A stretch of DNA of 39,433 bases. It comes from Acidovorax sp. Its GTDB lineage: Bacteria; Pseudomonadota; Gammaproteobacteria; Burkholderiales; Burkholderiaceae_C. A model generated the notes under the pieces. The model saw only the letters and a program-made list of their open reading frames with translations. It was not told the origin of the DNA and did not search any database. A program made the position numbers and the translations under genes. Of the stretch, positions 1 through 10,370 are shown piece by piece (within the stretch, counting starts at the first letter, position 1; each line of letters begins with the position of its first letter). The stretch covers positions 1 through 39,433 of the forward strand of contig SDXZ01000007.1 in the NCBI GenBank assembly GCA_004210805.1, in the 5' to 3' direction.

Positions 1-642
1 GAAATCCTGGTCAGCCTGATGCTGGTCTATGTGGCCACGCTGGTGCTGGGCTACCTGGTCTACGGCCCGTGGAAGGACCCCATGGGCTACAACTTTCCGC
101 AGACCAAGACGTTCGAAAAAGTCACGCAGATCCCGCGGCTGATGCAGGGCTCGCGCATGTCCATCGGCCTGCTGCTGGCGCTGGCCGGGGCTGCGGCGCT
201 GTGGGTGTTCCTGTTCCGCACCCGGGCAGGCTTTGCCCAGCAGGTGGGCGGGCTGGCGCCGGCGGCTGCGCGGTACGCGGGCTTCTCGTCGCGCCGCGCG
301 CTGTGGACGGCGCTGTTGATCTCCGGCGGCGCGGCCGGGCTTGCAGGCGCGCTGGAGGTGGCCGGGCCCATCGGCCAGCTCACGCCGTACGTGCCGGCGG
401 GCTATGGCTTTGCAGCCATCATCGTCGCGTTTGTCGGGCGGCTGCACCCGGTCGGGATGATCCTGTCGGCCATCCTGATGAGCATGTTCTACATCGGCGG
501 CGAACTCGCGCAGTCGCGCCTGGGCCTGCCCAAATCGCTCACCGGCGTGTTCCAGGGTTTGCTGCTGTTCACGCTGCTGGCCTGCGACACGTTGATTGCC
601 TATCGCGTTCGCTGGGTCGGCAGCAAGAAAGGAGGTGTCTGA
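1..642 (+). CDS. ABC transporter permease, BMP/purine nucleoside type (5' end missing)
   Basis: Inner-membrane permease of an ABC importer of the BMP (basic membrane protein) class, which takes up nucleosides or related purines. The reading frame is open from base 1, so the start lies outside the window and 213 residues remain. Several hydrophobic segments are visible, including an N-terminal one and a long one near the C-terminus, with the branched-chain/nucleoside permease signature region (GYGFAAIIVAFVGRLHP) between them. Its TGA shares a base with the ATG of the next permease (TGATG), so the two are translationally coupled. A strong Shine-Dalgarno AAAGGAGGT for that gene lies inside this gene's last codons (628-636). 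The family call is confident. The substrate is inferred from the neighbouring purine deaminases. The ATPase gene presumably lies upstream of the window. Confidence 0.9.
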   Translation, partial: EILVSLMLVYVATLVLGYLVYGPWKDPMGYNFPQTKTFEKVTQIPRLMQGSRMSIGLLLALAGAAALWVFLFRTRAGFAQQVGGLAPAAARYAGFSSRRALWTALLISGGAAGLAGALEVAGPIGQLTPYVPAGYGFAAIIVAFVGRLHPVGMILSAILMSMFYIGGELAQSRLGLPKSLTGVFQGLLLFTLLACDTLIAYRVRWVGSKKGGV

Positions 643-1562
643 TGGAGTCTTATGCCCTGCTCATCGGCGCCACGCTCAGCGCAGGCACCGTATTGGCCAT
701 TGCGGCCCTGGGCCTGCTCATCAACGAAAAGGCCGGCATCGTCAACCTGGGCGCCGAGGGCATGATGCTCTGCGCCGCCATCGCCGGGTTTGCCACCGTG
801 GTGCACACGGGCAACACTTGGCTGGGTTTTGCCGCGGGCATGGCGGCCGGGGCGCTGCTTGCGGCCATCTTTGGCGTGCTGGTGATCTGGCTCAACACCA
901 ACCAGTACGCCACGGGGCTCGCGCTGTCACTGTTCGGCGTGGGCTTTTCGGCGTTTGCGGGCATCAGCTTCGTGCAGGCCAAGCTTCCCGAGCTGCCCAA
1001 GTACGCCATTCCGGTGCTGTCTGATGTGCCGCTGCTCGGGCCCGCGCTGTTCCAGCAGCACCCGCTGGTGTATTTGACGATGCTGCTTGTGGCAGGGTTG
1101 ATCTGGTTCTTGTACCGCTCGCGCGCGGGCCTCGTGCTGCGCTCGGTGGGTGAGTCGCCCGAGTCGGCCCATGCGCTGGGCTACCCGGTGCGCCGCATCC
1201 GCCTGGCCGCGGTGGTGGCCGGCGGGGCGCTGTGTGGTCTGTCGGGCGCGTACATCTCCACCGTCTACACGCCGCTGTGGGTCGAAGGCATGGTCGCCGG
1301 TCGCGGCTGGATCGCGCTGGCCTTGACCACCTTTGCCACCTGGCGCCCGGCGCGGGTGCTGCTCGGGGCCTACCTGTTTGGTGGCGTCACGATGCTGCAG
1401 TTTCACCTGCAGGCCACGGGCGTGCAGGTGGCGAGCCAGCTGCTCTCCATGCTGCCCTACATCGCCACCATCGTGGTGCTGGCGCTGATCTCGCGCAATC
1501 CGGCATGGATCCGCATCAATATGCCCGCGTCGTTGGGCAAGCCGTTCTACCCGGGGTCATAG
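642..1562 (+). CDS. ABC transporter permease, BMP/purine nucleoside type (second subunit)
   Basis: Second inner-membrane permease of the same importer, 306 residues, the usual length for this family. It starts at the ATG overlapping the upstream stop, preceded by AAAGGAGGT with ideal spacing. About eight to nine hydrophobic segments run through it. The motif INEKAGIVNLGAEGMML near residues 26-42 is typical of the YufQ/BmpC-like permeases that pair with BMP-type binding proteins. It should form a heterodimer with the upstream permease and receive cargo from one or both BMP-like proteins encoded downstream. The 136-bp gap before the next gene holds a possible separate promoter, so the binding protein may be expressed at a different level from the channel. 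The family is clear; purine specificity is inferred. Confidence 0.93.
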   Translation: MESYALLIGATLSAGTVLAIAALGLLINEKAGIVNLGAEGMMLCAAIAGFATVVHTGNTWLGFAAGMAAGALLAAIFGVLVIWLNTNQYATGLALSLFGVGFSAFAGISFVQAKLPELPKYAIPVLSDVPLLGPALFQQHPLVYLTMLLVAGLIWFLYRSRAGLVLRSVGESPESAHALGYPVRRIRLAAVVAGGALCGLSGAYISTVYTPLWVEGMVAGRGWIALALTTFATWRPARVLLGAYLFGGVTMLQFHLQATGVQVASQLLSMLPYIATIVVLALISRNPAWIRINMPASLGKPFYPGS

Positions 1563-1606
1563 GGTTGGCCCGCGTCTTGCGTTCGCTGGATACCGCTGAA
1601 AAACCT

Positions 1607-1637
1607 TTGGTTACCGTCCGGTAGATCGGACCATAAT
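1607..1637 (+). promoter_or_regulatory. Possible promoter with overlapping palindromes ahead of the BMP gene
   Basis: TTGGTT (1607-1612) and CATAAT (1632-1637) resemble -35 and -10 boxes with a long 19-bp spacer. Between them lie two overlapping inverted repeats: TACCG-TC-CGGTA (1612-1623) and GTCCG-N6-CGGAC (1616-1631). A repressor bound there would block the promoter. The sequence is seen directly; the regulatory role is inferred and weak. Confidence 0.35.
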
Positions 1638-1698
1638 CACGGATTTCGTCCCCTGCCGTTGTAAATCTCTCTTCATCTTCATCCATAAGGAAACCGAC

Positions 1699-4051
<2,353 letters not shown>

Positions 4052-4106
4052 CGACTACTCTGGCGGACCTGCCGGCCAGCCGGCATGCCCGCGGTAAAAT
4101 AGCGCG

Positions 4107-4135
4107 AAAGGCTGCTGTCCCGGCAGCCTTTTGCT
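4107..4135 (+). terminator. Hairpin with T-tract between the deaminase and second BMP gene
   Basis: Inverted repeat AAAGGCTGC / GCAGCCTTT (4107-4115 and 4123-4131) with a 7-nt loop, followed by TT-GC-TTTTT. It may terminate the deaminase transcript. A TAAAAT box lies just upstream (4095-4100), so the hairpin could instead sit at the very start of the next transcript as a leader structure. Confidence 0.55.
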
Positions 4136-4168
4136 TTTTCTGCCATCGGGACCATGTAGAGGAACACC

Positions 4169-5326
4169 ATGTACAAAAACCTCGCCACCGCACTGCGTGC
4201 GGGTTGTGTGAGTGCGCTTTTTTCTGGCGCCGTTTTCATTCTTTCCACCGCCCCCTTCACCGCCGCTCCCGCGTTCTCTCAGACCGCGCCTGTGGCCAAG
4301 GCGCCACCCGCTGGCCCCGTCAAGGCGGGCTTTGTGTACGTCTCGCCCATCACCGAAGCGGGCTGGACGCGCCAGCACGACGAAGGCCGCAAGGCCGTCG
4401 AAGCGGCCCTGGGCACGCAGGTGCAGACCACCTTTGTCGAGAACGTGGCCGAGGGTGCTGACGCCGAGCGCGTGATCCGCGACCTGGCCGCCACGGGCCA
4501 CCAGATCATCTTCACGCCCAGCTTTGGCTACATGGAGCCCACGCTCAAGGTAGCGCAGGACTACCCCAACGTGAAGTTCGAGTCCATCACGGGCTACAAG
4601 ACAGCGCCCAACGTGGCGGTGGCCAATGCGCGTTACTACGAGGGCCGCTACCTTGCGGGCATCGCGGCGGGCCGCATGAGCAAGACCGGCGTGGCCGGCT
4701 ATGTGGCGGGGTTCCCGATCCCCGAGGTGCTGCAGGGCATCAACGCCTTCACGCTGGGCATGCGCTCGGTCAACCCCAAGGCGACGGTCAAGGTCGTGTG
4801 GCTCAACGTGTGGTTCGACCCCCCCAAGGAGCGTGACGCCGCCATGGTGCTCTTCAACCAGGACGTGGACGTGATGGCGTTTCACACCGGCTCCACGGCC
4901 GTGATGGCGGCCGCGCAGGAACGCGGCAAGATGGCCGTGGCCTACCACTCGGACATGCGCAAGGCCGGGCCCGATGCGCAGATCGTGGCCGTGACGCACC
5001 AGTGGGGCCGCTACTACACCGAGCGCGTGCGCGCGGTGCAGGGCGGCACCTGGAAAAGCGGCAACCTCTGGGGCGGTGTGCGCGAGGGTTTGATCCGCGT
5101 GGGCGATTTCGGTCCCAAGGTGCCAGCTGCCGTACAGCAGGAAGTGCTCGCCGCACAAAAGGCGATCGGCGCCGGGCAGCTGCAGCCGTTTCGCGCCAGC
5201 GACAAGGCCGCCGTGCGCGACAACGAAGGCCATGAGGTGATCGCCGCCGGCCAGTCGTTGACCGATGCGCAGATCCTGCAGATGAACTGGCTGGTGGAAG
5301 GCGTGCAGGGCAAGGTCGCGCGCTGA
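4169..5326 (+). CDS. BMP-family substrate-binding protein, soluble periplasmic copy
   Basis: Second BMP-type binding protein, 385 residues, clearly paralogous to the one at 1699-2871. It shares runs such as the TFGYME/SFGYME, IPEV, NAFTLG and MRSVNPK regions. It begins with a Sec-type signal peptide (hydrophobic about residues 14-35, probable cleavage after the AFS-QTA region) and has no lipobox, so it should be free in the periplasm. Start 4169 is preceded by AGAGGA. It probably serves the same or a related permease pair, with a different ligand preference. No permease genes lie beside it other than those at the left end of the window. The following genes on this strand (guaD, dcd) concern purine and pyrimidine metabolism. 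Confidence 0.9.
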   Translation: MYKNLATALRAGCVSALFSGAVFILSTAPFTAAPAFSQTAPVAKAPPAGPVKAGFVYVSPITEAGWTRQHDEGRKAVEAALGTQVQTTFVENVAEGADAERVIRDLAATGHQIIFTPSFGYMEPTLKVAQDYPNVKFESITGYKTAPNVAVANARYYEGRYLAGIAAGRMSKTGVAGYVAGFPIPEVLQGINAFTLGMRSVNPKATVKVVWLNVWFDPPKERDAAMVLFNQDVDVMAFHTGSTAVMAAAQERGKMAVAYHSDMRKAGPDAQIVAVTHQWGRYYTERVRAVQGGTWKSGNLWGGVREGLIRVGDFGPKVPAAVQQEVLAAQKAIGAGQLQPFRASDKAAVRDNEGHEVIAAGQSLTDAQILQMNWLVEGVQGKVAR

Positions 5327-5355
5327 CGGCGCGGGCCGAGCAGGCTCTTAGTTCT

Positions 5356-5769
5356 CTATCGCGCGGCGCCCGCCGTGCAGGACCAGGTCAGCACGCGGCA
5401 ATCTTCCGCCGTGCATTGCGCCAGCGCCTTGCGTTCGGCCTCGCGGCGGCTGGCTCCGGTGGCGGCGCCATAGCGCTCGCGGCCTGTGGCCAGCGCGCCG
5501 CAGCCGTTGGCAAACCACATCATCGATTGGCAATGGCTGCCCGCGCACTCGCGCACCGCACGCTCCTCGGCCGCCGCGCGGGTCGGGTGGTCGAACGAAA
5601 ACCCATAGGCCCGGGTGCGCTTGTCGAACGCGATGGCGCCGTACAGGTTGTTCTTGCCTGCCGTTGATTTCTTGGGTTCTGGGTCGGCCCCCGCGGCCGC
5701 CGCCGGCATTGCTGCGGTGACCGCCAGGAGGAGCGCAGTGAGCAGGGCAGTGAGTTTTCTCTGGGACAT
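5356..5769 (-). CDS. DUF4189 domain secreted protein
   Basis: Small exported protein of 137 residues. Starting at the Met at 5769 gives a clean signal peptide (MSQRKLTALLTALLLAVTAAMPAAA region) followed by a DUF4189-type domain. That domain shows the pattern GAIAFDKRTRAYGFSFDHP, then repeated AAEERAVREC and EAERKALAQC segments with paired cysteines (C-x5-C and similar). Function is unknown for the family; in other bacteria it occurs as short periplasmic or surface proteins. A longer reading frame extends upstream but would put the signal peptide internally, so it was not used. It is convergent with the BMP gene and divergent from guaD. No operon partner is visible. Confidence 0.75.
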   Translation of the reverse strand: MSQRKLTALLTALLLAVTAAMPAAAAGADPEPKKSTAGKNNLYGAIAFDKRTRAYGFSFDHPTRAAAEERAVRECAGSHCQSMMWFANGCGALATGRERYGAATGASRREAERKALAQCTAEDCRVLTWSCTAGAAR

Positions 5770-5912
5770 GGGGCGGTGCCTTTCGTGGGTTCGCGGCTGC
5801 GTGCAGACATGCCGTTGCCGCGCAGCATATGGGCGGTGCCCGTCATTGCGCCAGGCCCTTCCGACTTCGGCAGCGCAAAGCGTGAAATCCTTCCGGGATG
5901 CCGCGATCACGG

Positions 5913-5931
5913 GGCGATAGAGGTTATCGCC
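5913..5931. promoter_or_regulatory. 19-bp palindrome in the DUF4189/guaD divergent region
   Basis: GGCGATA-N5-TATCGCC is a perfect 7+7 inverted repeat, 43 bp upstream of the guaD start. Its size and spacing suit a dimeric repressor operator. No regulator gene lies nearby, so the binding protein is unknown. Confidence 0.4.
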
Positions 5932-5974
5932 GCGCCGGTATGGCCAGAGCTGCCCCCGCCGCTAAGCTATCCCC

Positions 5975-7273
5975 ATGCCCGTATACCGTTCTGCCCTTTT
6001 GCGATTTGCCGACGATGGCTCGGCCCTGTATGACGAAGACGGCCTGCTGGCCATTGGCCCTGACGGCGCGGGCCGCCAGCGTGTGCTGGCAGCAGGCGCA
6101 TGGCAGACCCTCGCGCCCCAGTACGCCGGTCAGCCCGTGACGCACTTGCCGGGGCGCATTCTGGCGCCCGGTTTTGTGGACATGCACATCCACTTTCCGC
6201 AGACCGACGTGATCGGCTCGCCCGCGCCCGGCCTGCTGCCCTGGCTCGAGAACTACACCTTTCCGCACGAATCGCGGTTTGTCGACCCGGTCTACGGGGC
6301 GCAGGTGGCGGGCTTCTTTGTTGATGAACTGTTGCGCAACGGAGTGACCACGGCGCTCACCTTCGCCACCTCGCACCCGGCGAGCGTGGATGCGCTGTTT
6401 ACCGAAGCGCAGCGCCGGCACCTGCGCCTGATCACCGGCAAGGTGCTGCAGGACCGCCATTCGCCGGACGGCGTGCGCGACGACACGGAGCAGAGCCTGG
6501 CGGACACCGAAGCCCTGATCCAGCGCTGGCACGGCGTGGACCGCCTGGGTTATGCGATCACGCCGCGTTTTGCGCCCACCAGCACGGCCGAGCAACTGCG
6601 CGGCGCAGGCGAGCTGGCCGCGCGCTATCCCGACGTGTGGATCCAGTCGCATGTGGCCGAGAACCTGGACGAGCTCCGCTGGGCGCGCGAGCTGTTCCCG
6701 GCGTCGCGCAGCTACCTGGCGGTGTATGACGACTTTGGCCTGATGCGCGAGCGCGCGGTGTACGCGCACTGCATCCACTTCGACGACGACGACCGGGCGC
6801 TGATGAAGGACACCGGTACCGTGGCGGCCGTCAGCCCCACCAGCAACCTTTTTCTGGGCAGCGGTTTTTTCGACTACGCGGGCGCCGATCGCGTGGGTTT
6901 TGGCTACGGCCTGGCCAGCGACGTGGGCGGGGGGACGAGCTTCAGCCCTTTCAAGACCATGCTGGCGGCGTACTACGTGGGCCGGGAGGGGCAGAGCAAA
7001 CAGGGCGTGAGCCTGTCGCCCCAGCAGCTGTGGTGGCAGCACACGGCGGGTGCGGCCCGGGCGTTGGGCCTGGGCGGGGTGGTGGGCAACCTGCAGCCGG
7101 GCTGCGAGGCGGATTTTGTGGTGCTCAACCCCCGCGCCACGCCGCTGCTCGCGCGCAAGACCAGCCAGGCGAGCAATCTGGATGAGCTGTTGTTTGCGCT
7201 GATCGTGCTGGGCGACGACCGGGTGGTGGAGGAAACGGTGATTTCTCAAGCAAAATACGGCTCCAGCGCTTGA
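5975..7273 (+). CDS. guaD: Guanine deaminase
   Basis: Cytoplasmic zinc amidohydrolase of 432 residues that deaminates guanine to xanthine. The N-terminal beta-sandwich leads to LPGRILAPGFVDMHIHFPQTD, with metal-binding His71 and His73. Further guanine deaminase hallmarks are VAENLDE, the AHCIHF segment and SDVGGGTSFSPF with the conserved Asp. Length and motif order match the bacterial enzymes. The last ten residues (ISQAKYGSSA) and the stop codon are encoded by a copy of the dispersed palindromic repeat starting at 7242, so the native C-terminus appears to have been replaced or extended by the repeat. Together with the adenine-type deaminase it would funnel purines toward xanthine. A palindrome at 5913-5931 may control it. 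Confidence 0.96.
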   Translation: MPVYRSALLRFADDGSALYDEDGLLAIGPDGAGRQRVLAAGAWQTLAPQYAGQPVTHLPGRILAPGFVDMHIHFPQTDVIGSPAPGLLPWLENYTFPHESRFVDPVYGAQVAGFFVDELLRNGVTTALTFATSHPASVDALFTEAQRRHLRLITGKVLQDRHSPDGVRDDTEQSLADTEALIQRWHGVDRLGYAITPRFAPTSTAEQLRGAGELAARYPDVWIQSHVAENLDELRWARELFPASRSYLAVYDDFGLMRERAVYAHCIHFDDDDRALMKDTGTVAAVSPTSNLFLGSGFFDYAGADRVGFGYGLASDVGGGTSFSPFKTMLAAYYVGREGQSKQGVSLSPQQLWWQHTAGAARALGLGGVVGNLQPGCEADFVVLNPRATPLLARKTSQASNLDELLFALIVLGDDRVVEETVISQAKYGSSA

Positions 7274-7308
7274 TCATCAAGCGCCAATAGCTACATATTT
7301 CATAGCAC
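7242..7308 (+). repeat. Dispersed palindromic repeat, copy A (guaD 3' end)
   Basis: The core is CAGCGCTTG-atcat-CAAGCGC followed by TAGCTA…TAGC, with a TTCTCAAGCAAAAT leader. It belongs with five other copies at 15537, 17246, 24542, 32270 and 34632. Here it runs through the guaD stop codon. Confidence 0.8.
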
Positions 7309-7354
7309 CCGGCAGTGTATCGACTGCCTGGGCCACAGCGCAGGGAGTTCACCG

Positions 7355-7927
7355 ATGAGCATCAAGAGCGACAAATGGATCCGCCGCATGGCTGCCGAGC
7401 ACGGGATGATCGAGCCCTTCGAGCCCGCGCAGGTGCGTGAGGCCGAAGGCCGCAAGATCATCAGCTACGGCACCAGCAGCTACGGCTACGACATCCGCTG
7501 CGCGCCGGAATTCAAGGTTTTCACCAACATCCACAGCACCGTGGTGGACCCGAAGAACTTTGATGAAAAGAGCTTCGTGGACTTTCACGGCGACAGCTGC
7601 ATCATCCCGCCCAACAGCTTCGCGCTAGCCCGCACGATGGAGTACTTCCGCATCCCGCGCAATGTGCTGACGATCTGCCTGGGCAAAAGCACCTATGCCC
7701 GCTGCGGCATCATCGTGAACGTCACGCCCTTCGAGCCCGAATGGGAAGGCTACGTCACGCTGGAGTTCTCCAACACCACCCCGCTGCCGGCCCGCATCTA
7801 CGCTGGCGAAGGCTGCGCGCAGGTCCTCTTCTTTGAAAGCGACAAGGACGACGTGTGCGAGGTGAGTTACCGCGACCGCGGCGGCAAGTATCAGGGGCAG
7901 GTCGGGGTCACGCTGCCCAAGGCCTGA
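7355..7927 (+). CDS. dcd: dCTP deaminase
   Basis: Cytoplasmic enzyme converting dCTP to dUTP plus ammonia, feeding thymidylate synthesis. The 190 residues are standard for the monofunctional proteobacterial enzyme, which works as a trimer. Visible family segments are SSYGYDIRC near the N-terminus, [10 protein letters not shown] (nucleotide/phosphate contacts), [22 protein letters not shown] with the catalytic Glu, and the C-terminal [15 protein letters not shown] lid that closes over the triphosphate. The start at 7355 has AGGGAG at good spacing. It lies downstream of the guaD repeat and is probably transcribed from its own promoter. A hairpin at 8067 may end the transcript. Confidence 0.97.
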   Translation: MSIKSDKWIRRMAAEHGMIEPFEPAQVREAEGRKIISYGTSSYGYDIRCAPEFKVFTNIHSTVVDPKNFDEKSFVDFHGDSCIIPPNSFALARTMEYFRIPRNVLTICLGKSTYARCGIIVNVTPFEPEWEGYVTLEFSNTTPLPARIYAGEGCAQVLFFESDKDDVCEVSYRDRGGKYQGQVGVTLPKA

Positions 7928-8066
7928 AGCAGGGTCGCCCTGGGCAATTCGCCCGCGTCGGGTATTGCCACGCACGCCTGTGGCAAGGCAGCCGGGCGCT
8001 TTCGGTCGCAGGCGGCGAGCCGTGAGCGGCGGCAGGGCGTTTCCGTTTGCGCCGTACTGGCGGGCG

Positions 8067-8095
8067 GCCGGTGTCCTACACCGGCGCAGCTTTTT
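8067..8095 (+). terminator. Probable terminator after dcd
   Basis: A perfect 8-bp stem GCCGGTGT / ACACCGGC with a 3-nt loop, then GCAGC and TTTTT. The 5-nt gap before the T-tract makes it weaker than canonical. It lies 139 bp past the dcd stop and 81 bp before the next start. Confidence 0.5.
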
Positions 8096-8176
8096 GGCTG
8101 AAGTGCAAGCGCACGTAAGGTTTCTAGCATGGTGTCATGCACCGGATGGTCCGGCCGCACGACGAAAGGAGTCCCC

Positions 8177-8578
8177 ATGCTGATCTTTGCTGCACCCGCC
8201 GCACCCGTGCAGAACCGGGGTGCCGATCTTTCCTCTGGGGCTGCGACCGAGCCTAGCGCCTTCCCTGTGCACGACCGGGGGGCTACCCACGATGGCCGCA
8301 CGGGAGCGCTGCACGCTACTTACTGGCCGTGCGAACTCCTGAACGCCTTCACCCTCAAGATGGCCAGCCTGGGCCGTTGTGTGAACACCGACATGATGCT
8401 GGGCCACCGGCCCTATGCGCTGCAGCAGCTGGCTGCGGCACGGGCGTCAGACGACACGGCGCTGAGCGCACTGGCCGCGCGGCTGCAGGTGTATTTCGAT
8501 GCCGCAGCGCCCGACGGGTGCAAGGTCGCTGCCGCACTGGACGACGAGGCGGCGCGCGGCGAATTGCTGCTGGTCTGA
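8177..8578 (+). CDS. Hypothetical protein, 133 residues
   Basis: I do not recognise this protein. The start at 8177 is supported by GAAAGGAG ending six bases upstream; the frame stays open further 5' but without a ribosome site. The first ~50 residues are low-complexity (Ala, Pro, Gly, Arg). The rest (from about WPCELLNAFTLKMASLGRC) looks like a compact helical domain ending DEAARGELLLV. No signal peptide or membrane segment is evident, so it is probably cytoplasmic. Codon use is like its neighbours, which supports a real gene. It stands alone between dcd and a convergent diguanylate cyclase gene. Confidence 0.6.
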   Translation: MLIFAAPAAPVQNRGADLSSGAATEPSAFPVHDRGATHDGRTGALHATYWPCELLNAFTLKMASLGRCVNTDMMLGHRPYALQQLAAARASDDTALSALAARLQVYFDAAAPDGCKVAAALDDEAARGELLLV

Positions 8579-8663
8579 CACCACTGTTTGCGCTAAGGGG
8601 GTAAAAGAGTACACAGCGCCCGGCGCGCTGCCTTGCGCTCAGTCGCCTGAGCCGGCGCTGATT

Positions 8664-10370
8664 TCAGGCCTCCACACACACCCGGTTGCGGCCCTGGCCT
8701 TTCGCCTCGTACAACGCGGCATCTGCGCGGCGCAGGACGGAGGCGCTGGTGTCTTCCGGTCCGCGCACGCTGGCCACGCCCGCGCTGACGGTGATCTGGC
8801 CCACCACAGGGTCTTGCTGTTCTGCCATCGCCACCACCAGCGACTCGGCAATCGCGCGTGCACCGGTCAGGTCGGTGTCGGGCAGCAAGGCGACAAATTC
8901 TTCGCCCCCGAGCCGCGCCACCACGTCCGAATTGCGCAGCCGTATCTCCAGCGTGCGCGCCAGCCGGCGCAGCACCTCGTCACCTGCCTCGTGGCCAAAG
9001 GTGTCATTCACGCGCTTGAAATGGTCCACATCCACGGTGATCAGGCTCAGTGGCCGTGCGCCGCGGCGGGCCAGCGCCAGGGCAAACGCCATCTGCGTTT
9101 CAAAGCCACGGCGGTTGAGCAGGCCCGTGAGGACGTCGGTGCGGGCCTGAAGGTCGAGCGCGCGGTTGGCGGCCTCCAGCTCCAGGGTGCGCAGACGCAC
9201 CTTCTCTTCCATGGCTTCGCGGGCGGTGAGCAGGTGGTGCGTCATGCGGCGCAGCGCGCCCGCGAGCTTGCGCACCTCGCGGCTGCTGGTGGCCTGCGGG
9301 ATGCGGGTGCCGGGGGTGTTTGCTTCGACCGCGCTGGCGGCGCTGGCCAGCGCGTACAGGTCGTCGCTCAAGCGCCGCGCGGCAAGCCACGCCAGCGCTG
9401 CAGCCAGCAACGCGGCCGTGAGGCCGATGGCCAAGGCCATGCGCACCGTGCGGCCCGCTTCCGCAAAGGCCACTTCCACGGGTTCGCGCGCCACGATGCG
9501 CCAGCCCAGGTCGCTGGCGGTGTTGCGCGGCTGCAGCGGCGTGGTGGCGGTCAGGTAGTCGCGGCCGTCCAGCCAGCGCACAACGGCAATCGACGGCTGG
9601 GCGCCCCCCACGCCGGTGCTGCCGGCCGGGGCCGGGCTGGCCTCTGGCAGGCGCTGGCCGGCAGCCTGCAGGGCCTGCGTCTGTCCGTCGGGCGCAAAGA
9701 TCAACTGGCCTGCGCGGTCGAACACGAAGAGCTCCACCGCAGCGGCGTCGGTGCGCGGCGGGGTGAGGCTCTCGATGACCTCGCGCGTCCACTCCCAGCT
9801 GCCGTGGATGCCGAGCACGCCGACCGTGGTGGGGCCGATGCGAATCGGTGCCGCGAAGTCCACAAAACGGTATGGCTCGCCCGAGGCCTGCGGTGGCAGC
9901 AACTGCTCCAGCAATTTGGCGGGGTGGACGTCGCCCACGTAGAGCTTCTCCAGCCCCGCCTTGAACCAGGGCCGTTCCAGCACGCTCTGGTTCACGAGCA
10001 GCCCGCCGGTGGCGGTGCGCACGATGCCTTCGGCGTCGGCCACGCCGATCCACACGCTGTTGGGTTGGGCGGCCTGGCTGCGCGACAGCATGTGGTGGGC
10101 TTCGGGCGCATCCAGCCCCTTGACCCACACGACCTCGGCGGTGGCCAGCACCTCGGCTTCGCGGCTGCGATCGAGCAGGCCGTTGGCCAGGAGCTTGCCG
10201 GCGTTTTCAGCAATCCTCTGCAGGGTGGCACCCGCATCGCGTTCGTTGCGCAGCTTGATCAGCTCGCCAAAACCCAGCGACAGCAACACGGCCAGCGCGG
10301 CCATGATGGCGCCGAACACCAGCGCGATCTGTGCGCGCAGGCTCAGGTCGGAGAAGCGGCGCGCCCTCAT
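8664..10370 (-). CDS. Membrane diguanylate cyclase with periplasmic Cache-type sensor
   Basis: Inner-membrane signalling enzyme, 568 residues, making c-di-GMP from two GTP. The order is TM helix (about 13-33), a large periplasmic region of about 250 residues resembling a double Cache sensor (WIGVADAEGIVRTATGG…RPWFKAGLEK), a second TM helix, a HAMP-like linker, and a GGDEF domain. The active-site motif is GGEEF (488-492). The product-inhibition I-site RNSD (479-482) lies exactly five residues before it, so the domain should be active and feedback-controlled. The ATG overlaps the stop of the upstream reductase gene as ATGA, showing translational coupling. The operon partners handle pyroglutamate and cyclic imino acids, so an amino-acid-like ligand is a reasonable guess for the sensor. 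Confidence 0.93.
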   Translation of the reverse strand: MRARRFSDLSLRAQIALVFGAIMAALAVLLSLGFGELIKLRNERDAGATLQRIAENAGKLLANGLLDRSREAEVLATAEVVWVKGLDAPEAHHMLSRSQAAQPNSVWIGVADAEGIVRTATGGLLVNQSVLERPWFKAGLEKLYVGDVHPAKLLEQLLPPQASGEPYRFVDFAAPIRIGPTTVGVLGIHGSWEWTREVIESLTPPRTDAAAVELFVFDRAGQLIFAPDGQTQALQAAGQRLPEASPAPAGSTGVGGAQPSIAVVRWLDGRDYLTATTPLQPRNTASDLGWRIVAREPVEVAFAEAGRTVRMALAIGLTAALLAAALAWLAARRLSDDLYALASAASAVEANTPGTRIPQATSSREVRKLAGALRRMTHHLLTAREAMEEKVRLRTLELEAANRALDLQARTDVLTGLLNRRGFETQMAFALALARRGARPLSLITVDVDHFKRVNDTFGHEAGDEVLRRLARTLEIRLRNSDVVARLGGEEFVALLPDTDLTGARAIAESLVVAMAEQQDPVVGQITVSAGVASVRGPEDTSASVLRRADAALYEAKGQGRNRVCVEA

